From Candidatus Krumholzibacteriia bacterium (GTDB taxonomy: Bacteria; Krumholzibacteriota; Krumholzibacteriia; Krumholzibacteriales; Krumholzibacteriaceae), in contig JAQVGR010000016.1 in assembly GCA_028696635.1 (NCBI GenBank), forward strand, positions 1-7,028: a stretch of 7,028 nt of DNA, given 5' to 3'. A program made the position numbers and the translations under genes. This document shows, in pieces, positions 1 through 7,028 of the stretch. How positions within the stretch are numbered: the stretch's first letter is position 1; the number at the start of each line of letters is the position of its first letter. The notes under the pieces are model-generated. The model made no database searches. It saw nothing but the letters and a program-made list of their open reading frames with translations, and had not been told where the DNA came from.

Positions 1-428
1 TTCTCGAGGTTCATCCCTCGTGGACGCCGATGCAGCTCCTCGACTCCCTGCGGGTCCATGCGACGAGGGCCGGCGATCCCGACAACGGATACGGATGGGG
101 GATCCCGAAGGGATTCGTCACCGCCGGGTTCGCTTCCCAGGATCAGGCCGGCTCTGTGAGCATATCGTGCGCCTATCCCAACCCGTTCAGCGAGACGGTG
201 CGGTTCGACCTGCGCGCCGAGAGGCTCACCCCGGTCGATGCGCGCGTCTATGACGCGCGCGGCGCCCTCGTGAGGCGCCTCGTGGAGGACGAGCTGTTCA
301 TCCTCGACGACGCCGTCGAATGGGACGGCCGAAACGACCGCGGGGAGCAGGTCGCAGCCGGGGTCTATTTCGTCGAGTTCACCGCCCCGACCCTCCGGCG
401 CACGATCACGGTGGTACGCCTGCGCTGA
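1..428 (+). CDS. Subtilisin-like (S8 family) serine protease, C-terminal part with FlgD/T9SS-type sorting domain; 5' partial
   Basis: The gene enters from the left edge; the first full codon is at position 3 and the stop TGA is at 426-428, giving about 141 visible residues. The first 35 or so match the end of an S8 catalytic domain: HPSWTPMQLLDSL, then PDNGYGWGIPKG, the usual region after the active-site serine (HPxWTPxQ...L...A...PDNxYGWGI). The catalytic Asp, His and Ser would lie upstream, outside the window. After a short linker comes an Ig-like domain of about 85 residues starting at YPNPF, with VYDARGALVRRL, WDGRNDRGEQVAAGVYF and a final VVRLR. This is the FlgD-Ig / type A sorting-domain pattern found at the C-termini of secreted FCB-group proteins and used for export or surface attachment by type IX-like systems. 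The protein is therefore probably extracellular or surface-bound. The protease call rests on only 35 residues; the sorting-domain call is firmer. No neighbour clarifies its substrate. Confidence 0.78.
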   Translation, partial: LEVHPSWTPMQLLDSLRVHATRAGDPDNGYGWGIPKGFVTAGFASQDQAGSVSISCAYPNPFSETVRFDLRAERLTPVDARVYDARGALVRRLVEDELFILDDAVEWDGRNDRGEQVAAGVYFVEFTAPTLRRTITVVRLR

Positions 429-508
429 CCGGATCGCCGCTTTCCGCTTGAAAACCCGGCGCCGCTGCGATACCCTTCACGAAACGGGCCGTGCCCGGGA
501 GCGAGAGT

Positions 509-548
509 GTAACAAATTGAATATATATACGATACACGACATTTACGC
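509..548 (+). promoter_or_regulatory. AT-rich island upstream of ppdK, likely promoter region
   Basis: Within a very GC-rich intergenic stretch (429-567), about 35 bases around 511-545 are AT-rich, with an alternating TA run (TATATATAC, 522-530). Overlapping -10-like hexamers are possible: TATATA at 522-527 or 524-529, and TACGAT at 528-533. I see no convincing -35 element at 16-18 bp. A TTGAAT at 517-522 would need a -10 near 540-545, where the match (CATTTA) is poor. No Bacteroidetes-type TTTG/TAnnTTTG pair is present. The position directly before ppdK makes it the best promoter candidate in the window, but the exact elements are not resolved. Confidence 0.4.
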
Positions 549-556
549 ATGAGAAT

Positions 557-561
557 GGAGG
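557..561 (+). promoter_or_regulatory. Shine-Dalgarno sequence for ppdK
   Basis: GGAGG (within GGAGGAG, 557-563) lies six bases before the GTG at 568. This decides the ppdK start: the nearby ATG at 549 is in another frame, and the family N-terminus (VYFFGGG..., GGKGANLAEM) begins directly after the GTG. Confidence 0.8.
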
Positions 562-567
562 AGTCCG

Positions 568-3309
<2,742 letters not shown>

Positions 3310-3310
3310 C

Positions 3311-3316
3311 AGGAGG
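3311..3316 (+). promoter_or_regulatory. Strong Shine-Dalgarno sequence without a conventional start codon
   Basis: AGGAGG sits just after the ppdK stop. No ATG, GTG or TTG lies 5-9 bases downstream. The codon at the ideal distance (six bases) is ATC at 3323, in the same frame as the downstream phosphatidyltransferase, whose frame is open from 3242 onward. The site therefore suggests that translation of that gene begins here, from a rare AUC start or across an error in the sequence, rather than at the GTG at 3431, about 115 bases away. Confidence 0.5.
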
Positions 3317-3384
3317 AGCTCGATCGAAGAGAGCGGCTGCAACGGACGGGATACGGCGGGTCCCGGCGACCGGCGCGGACGGGA

Positions 3385-3420
3385 CGACCGTCTGAGACGG
3401 TCGATCGTCCGGTTCGCCGG
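3385..3420 (+). other. Tandem hairpins in the ppdK - phosphatidyltransferase gap
   Basis: Bases 3385-3392 and 3396-3403 form a perfect 8-bp inverted repeat (CGACCGTC / GACGGTCG) around a 3-base TGA loop. Just downstream, 3409-3420 reads CCGG-TTCG-CCGG, a 4-bp stem on a TTCG tetraloop. No T-run follows, so this is not a typical intrinsic terminator. If the upstream start proposed for the next gene is right, both hairpins lie inside its coding region. If the GTG at 3431 is the start, they lie in its leader and could affect ribosome access or RNA stability. Confidence 0.45.
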
Positions 3421-3430
3421 CGGATCGGTC

Positions 3431-4141
3431 GTGGCGCTCGCCGTCTGCTGCGCGGCTGTGGCGGTCTCCGGCCACGCGAGGCCGGCCGTCGCGTTGTTCC
3501 TCTCGACGCTCCCCGTAATCGCGCTCTTCACCTCGTTCGCCCTGCTCGAGCGGCCGCTGTTCCGCGGCCCCGGCGGCGGGGCGGTCTCCTCGTTCGGTCC
3601 GGCGAACGCGCTCACCGCGCTGCGGATCTTCCTGGTCCCCGCGACCGTGCTGATGCTCGCCGGAGGGCGGCTGGCCGAGGGATCGGCTCTCTACGTGACA
3701 GGAGCGCTGAGCGACGTGGCGGACGGGATCGTCGCCCGCCGCCGCGGGTGCGAGACCCTCTTCGGGGTCATGCTCGATCCGGTCGGCGACATCCTCTCGA
3801 CCTTCGCCGTCTTCACGTGGCTGTATCTGTCCGGGGACGTTCCCGGATGGCTCTACGTCCTGCTGGTCGCGCGCTATGTCATGTTCTTCGGGGGGCTCGC
3901 GGGGCTCGCCCTGAGCGGGAGGCTCCCGCGTCTGCGGGCGACCCCGGCGGGCAAGGCGGCCGGAGTGGTCCAGGGAGCGGGGATCGTGATCCTCCTCGCC
4001 CGGCGCGTCTTCCCCGGCCTCGTTGCGGAGGCGCCGATCGATCGGGTGCTGATCCCCGCGCTCGGCGCCGCGTTCGTCGCGGTGATCGTTTCTCAGGCTG
4101 TCATCGGCGTCAGGGCCGTCCGGCGGGACGGCCTTGCCTGA
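3431..4141 (+). CDS. CDP-alcohol phosphatidyltransferase family membrane protein (start uncertain)
   Basis: Integral inner-membrane enzyme that transfers a phosphatidyl group from a CDP-linked lipid donor to an alcohol acceptor (glycerol phosphate, serine, inositol phosphate or other). Residues 95-120 fit the family motif D-x2-D-G-x2-A-R-x8-G-x3-D-x3-D exactly: D95, D98-G99, A102-R103, G112, D116 and D120. The first two Asp and last two Asp bind the metals. The usual upstream helix LTALRIFLVP precedes it (61-70). About six hydrophobic segments can be seen: near 3-12, 18-38, 62-78, 120-135, 140-160 and the C-terminal 212-228. The roughly 55 residues before the LTALR helix, with one or two extra hydrophobic segments, are more than compact PgsA-type members have. 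The 236-residue form starts at GTG 3431, which has no good ribosome site and puts a hydrophobic helix at the very N-terminus. The frame is open upstream and an AGGAGG at 3311 suggests a start near 3323, adding 36 residues including a basic RLRRS stretch. The acceptor cannot be told from sequence. It appears to lead a tight gene cluster. Confidence 0.85.
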   Translation: MALAVCCAAVAVSGHARPAVALFLSTLPVIALFTSFALLERPLFRGPGGGAVSSFGPANALTALRIFLVPATVLMLAGGRLAEGSALYVTGALSDVADGIVARRRGCETLFGVMLDPVGDILSTFAVFTWLYLSGDVPGWLYVLLVARYVMFFGGLAGLALSGRLPRLRATPAGKAAGVVQGAGIVILLARRVFPGLVAEAPIDRVLIPALGAAFVAVIVSQAVIGVRAVRRDGLA

Positions 4142-4144
4142 CGT

Positions 4145-4150
4145 GGAGGT
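4145..4150 (+). promoter_or_regulatory. Shine-Dalgarno sequence for the DUF4388-like gene
   Basis: GGAGGT lies six bases before the ATG at 4157 and only three bases after the stop of the preceding gene. This fixes the start and suggests the two genes share a transcript. Confidence 0.75.
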
Positions 4151-4156
4151 GGATCG

Positions 4157-4648
4157 ATGGATTTCGGAGGAGAACTGGCGGTGCTCGATCCGTCGATGGT
4201 GTTCCAGATCACGAATCTGTGCGGACTCACCGGACGGATGAAGTTCATCACGGCCGACAACGTCGCGAGCTGCTGGTTCAAGGAGGGAGAGCTCCTCTAC
4301 GCGACCATCGACACGAGACGCAGGAAGATCGGCGAGGTCCTCGTCGAGAAGAAGATGATAACCGGCCGGCAGCTCGAGGAGGCGCTCGAGGAGTCGAGGT
4401 CGCGCACGAAGAAGACGAGACTCGGCAACATACTGATCGAGAAGGGGCACCTCGATTTCGAGACGCTGGTCAGCGCGATACAGGATCAGATGAAAGAAGT
4501 GGTTTACGAGGTGCTTCCCTGGAACAAGGGCCAGTTCGTCTTCTTCTCGGGCGTCGAGCCGGAGCAGGAGGACATCCTCCTCGACGTCCGCGTCGATCAC
4601 CTGATCCTCGAAGGGCTCAAGCGCATGGACGAATCGATAAGGGACTGA
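4157..4648 (+). CDS. DUF4388 (PATAN-like) domain protein with two GspE/MshE-N-like repeats
   Basis: A 163-residue soluble protein with no signal peptide or membrane segment. Residues 1 to about 55 resemble the start of DUF4388 domains: an acidic/hydrophobic FGGELAVLDPSMVFQI stretch, then LTGRMKF, then WFKEGELLYAT. Two similar helical units follow: KIGEVLVEKKMITGRQLEEA (57-76) and RLGNILIEKGHLDFETLVSA (88-107), then EVVYEVLPWNKGQFVFF (114-130). The pattern LGxxLxEKGxLxxxxLxxA is that of the N-terminal units of GspE/MshE secretion ATPases, which in MshE bind cyclic di-GMP. DUF4388 proteins in myxobacteria and related groups are linked to signalling and motility, so a regulatory or adaptor role is likely here but unproven. 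A good ribosome site precedes the ATG. The next gene starts four bases after the stop. Domain family is fairly sure; function is not. Confidence 0.75.
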   Translation: MDFGGELAVLDPSMVFQITNLCGLTGRMKFITADNVASCWFKEGELLYATIDTRRRKIGEVLVEKKMITGRQLEEALEESRSRTKKTRLGNILIEKGHLDFETLVSAIQDQMKEVVYEVLPWNKGQFVFFSGVEPEQEDILLDVRVDHLILEGLKRMDESIRD

Positions 4649-4652
4649 GGCC

Positions 4653-5570
4653 GTGCCGCGCGGATTCCGTAGATATCGACTCGCGCTCGCAGTCGCCTGC
4701 GCGCTCGCCGCGGCGGCCGGCGCCGCAGCCGGGGCGGAGCTCCCCGCGCGGTTCGACGCCTTCATCCCCTCCCCGCGGATGCGGGCGATGGGCGGCGCGT
4801 TCTCCCCGCTCGGCGACGACATCGGCGCTCTCGCCGTCAATCCCGCGGGTCTCGTGACGGGAGGCGGCACGACGGTCGCCGCCGCCTATGACGAGCGCGG
4901 GGGGGATGACGGGGCATGGACCGGGTCGCTCGCCGCCGCCCGCGAGGCCTGGGGGACCTTCTTTGCGGCGGCCGCTTCGCAGAGGAGGCGGCCCGACGAC
5001 ACGGTTGAGGGGCTGTTCGTCGCCGGCGCGGCTCGGAACCTGATCGAGGGGGCCGCTGGCTCGTTCCTCTCGGTCGGGGCGGCGCTCCGGGTCGGCCGCC
5101 TCGCGTTCGACTGGGAGCCGGAGTGCCCGCTCTGCGAGGACGCCCGGGTCTCGCGGACCGTCGCGACGGCCGACGCCGGCGTGATGCTGCGGCCGCTTCC
5201 CTTCATCTCGCTCGCCGTCGCAGCCGACAACATCCTCGAGCGGTCGTTCGACGTCGGGGCGGACGAGGTTCCCTGGGAACGCACCGTGAGATACGGTGTC
5301 GCCTGGCTCCACGAGAACCGGTTCGCCGTCTCGTGGGAGCGCCGGCACGCGGGGGATAGGGTCACGGAGCATTTCGGGTTCGGCGTGAGGACCGCGCTCC
5401 CCCTCGAGATCATGGCCGGCTTCGCCTCGGAACGCGTCTCGGGGGGGATCCGGTGGGACGGCGGTCGATGGCGCGCCGCCGCCGCGTTCAGCGGAGAGCC
5501 ACAGGAGACGATCGCCGTCTCGGTATCGCTCGAGGTCTTCTTCGAACGACCTGCGAGGATCGGGGAATGA
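4653..5570 (+). CDS. PorV/PorQ-like outer-membrane beta-barrel protein
   Basis: A 305-residue exported protein. The N-terminus is a clear Sec signal: basic MPRGFRRYR, then an Ala/Leu-rich core, with likely cleavage after AGA at 26-28. The mature protein opens with MRAMGGAFSPLGDD (43-56) and AVNPAGL (61-67), the signature of the PorV/PorQ/FadL-like family (MGGAF...DD...NPAG). Alternating hydrophobic strands with aromatic ends follow to the C-terminus (VSVSLEVFFE), as expected for a barrel in the outer membrane. In Bacteroidetes PorV is a type IX secretion component, while other family members are of unknown role; this protein cannot be placed more exactly. The start is GTG 4653, the first possible one after an in-frame TAA at 4638; the ribosome site is weak (AAGGGA, 4639-4644). 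The mature part has only two cysteines, in a CPLC motif at 158-161. The four-base gap from the previous gene suggests coupled translation. Confidence 0.8.
   Translation: MPRGFRRYRLALAVACALAAAAGAAAGAELPARFDAFIPSPRMRAMGGAFSPLGDDIGALAVNPAGLVTGGGTTVAAAYDERGGDDGAWTGSLAAAREAWGTFFAAAASQRRRPDDTVEGLFVAGAARNLIEGAAGSFLSVGAALRVGRLAFDWEPECPLCEDARVSRTVATADAGVMLRPLPFISLAVAADNILERSFDVGADEVPWERTVRYGVAWLHENRFAVSWERRHAGDRVTEHFGFGVRTALPLEIMAGFASERVSGGIRWDGGRWRAAAAFSGEPQETIAVSVSLEVFFERPARIGE
5555..5559 (+). promoter_or_regulatory. Shine-Dalgarno sequence for the last gene
   Basis: GAGGA lies seven bases before the ATG at 5567, inside the end of the PorV-like gene. It supports the ATG that overlaps the previous stop (ATGA). 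Confidence 0.55.
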
Positions 5571-7028
5571 GGCCGAGGGGGCAGATAGCGGTTCTCGCAT
5601 TCGCGAGCGGCATGATCGCCGTCTCGCAGGCCGCTCCAGCGCCGGCCGGGGAGACCGCCGCCGATACGACGGCGGTCGGCAGCTTGCAGGTCCTCTACCG
5701 TTCGCGGATCGAGCTCTCCGAGTACTCGCACCCGTTCCCGTGGAACGATCCGCTCTCCGAGGTCCATCTGAGCGACCGCGTCGCCGCCATGGGGCTCTGG
5801 CGCCCCGGCAAAGGGTTCGAGCTGTTCGCAAAGGGGGCGACGGCCGATCGATCCTGGTGGCTGCCGCCGCCCGAGACGCGGTTCGCCTTCGAGCAGGGGC
5901 ACGCCTCGTACCGGCTGGGGGAACGTGTCGAGGCGCGGTTGTTCGCCTTCGAGCGGGGCTTCGGCTCCCCGAACCGCCTCCTGCAGATCGTATCGAACGG
6001 CTCGCCGCTGATCTCGCAGCGCGCGGAGGGGGTCGATCTCTCGGCGCGCATCGCCGGGCCGGTGCGCGTCCGGTACACCGGCGGCGCGTTCAAGGCGCGG
6101 CGCGACGGGAGCGGATTGCCCTCGCCGAACGGGGGCGGGGATTTCCTCAGCACGTTGTCCCTGCGGGCGGAGGCGGGGGGGTGGCACGCCGGCCTGCTGC
6201 TCGGCGATACCAGGTCGCAGGAGTTCGGCGACGCCGTGCTCGTCGGTATCGACCTCGGCATACCCGCCGGTCCGGCCGGGCTCGTGATCGAGCTGGCGCG
6301 TTCGGCCCCGGGATCGTGGGACGACCTGCGCGGAGAGAAGCTCTTCGAGGTCGACCTCGACCGGATGAGCGCGGGGGAGATCAGCGGAGGGCTCTCTCCC
6401 GGGGCGGCGGTCGGCGCCGAGATCCTCGGCCTCGAGGCCGTCTCGGGGCGGTACGGCCGGTTCGGGATGGCGCCGGGATACCGGTACGTCGGGGACAAGT
6501 TCACAAGCGGCGCCGGCGAGACGGTCCCGGGGACCGTCGAGAGCTACCTGACCGCCTGGTGGCGCCATCCGCGCCTGGCAGCCATGCTGACCCTGCACGC
6601 CGCCGACCGCTGCGGCGCGGCGGACGGGGTGGACGGCGGGATCCTCTCGACGGCGCTCGATACGCGGCTGCGGGGCGGGGTCGGGACGCGCGCCGCGGTC
6701 CTGCTCCGGGAGGGACGCCGGGGGAGTCTCGTCGTCTCGGTAGTCGACGACACGCCGCTCTCGCGGGTCACGGCGACGGCGAGGCTCGACGACGCCGGGG
6801 GAGGGAACGATCTCTCGTTCCTCACCGAGGCGGCGGTCAACATCGGCCGCAGGTTCTCGCTTGGCGGGACGATCCTCCTCGAGCCCCCGGCGAGAGGGTA
6901 CTACAGCGCACGGCTCGAGATGCGCTCCGGCCGCCGGCTGCTCGCGCGCGCGTCGTTCGGCTCGTATCTCCCGGCCTCGGAATACGCCCGGCTCAACTAC
7001 GGACCCGCGGCGGCGGGCGCCCGCGGCC
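5567..7028 (+). CDS. Exported protein of unknown family, probable outer-membrane beta-barrel; 3' partial
   Basis: An open frame of 487 codons runs from ATG 5567 to the right edge without a stop; its start overlaps the previous TGA by four bases (ATGA), with GAGGA seven bases upstream. The N-terminus is a signal peptide: basic MRPRG, a hydrophobic core, and likely cleavage after SQA at 20-22, followed by a Pro/Ala-rich spacer. The mature part is made of alternating short strands with aromatic residues and Gly/Asp turns, such as FELFAKG, VEARLFAFERGFGS, VRVRYTGGAF, WHAGLLLGDT and RLEMRSGRR. This is barrel-like, and I see no enzyme motif. The segments FAFEQG (from residue 106) and FAFERG (from 126) recur exactly 20 residues apart, consistent with a repeating hairpin. 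There is one cysteine. I do not recognise the family. Its tight linkage to the PorV-like gene suggests that both act at the outer membrane. The codon pattern (third-position G/C) matches the neighbours and supports it as a real gene. Confidence 0.75.
   Translation, partial: MRPRGQIAVLAFASGMIAVSQAAPAPAGETAADTTAVGSLQVLYRSRIELSEYSHPFPWNDPLSEVHLSDRVAAMGLWRPGKGFELFAKGATADRSWWLPPPETRFAFEQGHASYRLGERVEARLFAFERGFGSPNRLLQIVSNGSPLISQRAEGVDLSARIAGPVRVRYTGGAFKARRDGSGLPSPNGGGDFLSTLSLRAEAGGWHAGLLLGDTRSQEFGDAVLVGIDLGIPAGPAGLVIELARSAPGSWDDLRGEKLFEVDLDRMSAGEISGGLSPGAAVGAEILGLEAVSGRYGRFGMAPGYRYVGDKFTSGAGETVPGTVESYLTAWWRHPRLAAMLTLHAADRCGAADGVDGGILSTALDTRLRGGVGTRAAVLLREGRRGSLVVSVVDDTPLSRVTATARLDDAGGGNDLSFLTEAAVNIGRRFSLGGTILLEPPARGYYSARLEMRSGRRLLARASFGSYLPASEYARLNYGPAAAGARG

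Noticed and set aside
485..497. Small hairpin (CGGGC / GCCCG) after the protease gene as a terminator
   Set aside because: The stem is only five pairs and is followed by GAGCGAGAG rather than a T-run. It is weak evidence for termination; no other convincing terminator is visible in 429-567.
4686..4700. Lipoprotein signal with Cys16 in the PorV-like protein
   Set aside because: The residues before Cys (A-V-A) do not fit a lipobox well and the hydrophobic core continues past it. A standard signal peptide cut after AGA at 26-28 fits better.

Overview
This is a GC-rich bacterial window with all genes on the + strand. It holds the tail of a secreted subtilisin-like protease, a complete pyruvate phosphate dikinase gene, and a tightly packed run of four genes (membrane lipid enzyme, DUF4388-type protein, PorV-like outer-membrane barrel, second barrel-like protein) that runs off the right edge. 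Two features point to a diderm of the FCB superphylum and its candidate phyla (Krumholzibacteria, Eisenbacteria or Latescibacteria-like). One is a FlgD-type C-terminal sorting domain with the YPNPF motif on an extracellular protease. The other is a PorV/PorQ-like barrel with the MGGAF...DD...NPAGL signature. The phylum is an inference from protein types and base composition, not a match to a named genome.

Layout. Bases 1-428 are the 3' end of an S8 peptidase gene. Bases 429-567 are intergenic; they include a short AT-rich island (about 511-545), the likeliest promoter location, and a good Shine-Dalgarno sequence for the next gene. Bases 568-3309 encode pyruvate phosphate dikinase (ppdK), with all the catalytic residues I could check present. 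Bases 3310-3430 separate ppdK from a CDP-alcohol phosphatidyltransferase. This gap holds a strong but apparently orphan Shine-Dalgarno sequence and a perfect 8-bp hairpin, and the reading frame of the downstream gene is open through all of it, so the 5' end of that gene is uncertain. The phosphatidyltransferase (3431-4141), the DUF4388-like gene (4157-4648), the PorV-like gene (4653-5570) and the last barrel-like gene (5567 to the window end) are separated by 15 bp, 4 bp and a 4-bp overlap, which argues for one transcript.

How the genes may work together. ppdK interconverts pyruvate and phosphoenolpyruvate and is probably a metabolic housekeeping gene, with no obvious tie to its neighbours beyond shared strand. 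The downstream set looks envelope-related: a phospholipid headgroup enzyme, a small possibly regulatory protein with two GspE/MshE-N-like repeats, and two exported barrel-like proteins. No RNA genes, CRISPR arrays, insertion sequences or phage genes were seen. I found no clear new defence or mobile system. The points most worth checking are the unconventional start of the phosphatidyltransferase gene, the unrecognised last gene, and the conserved-looking envelope cluster.
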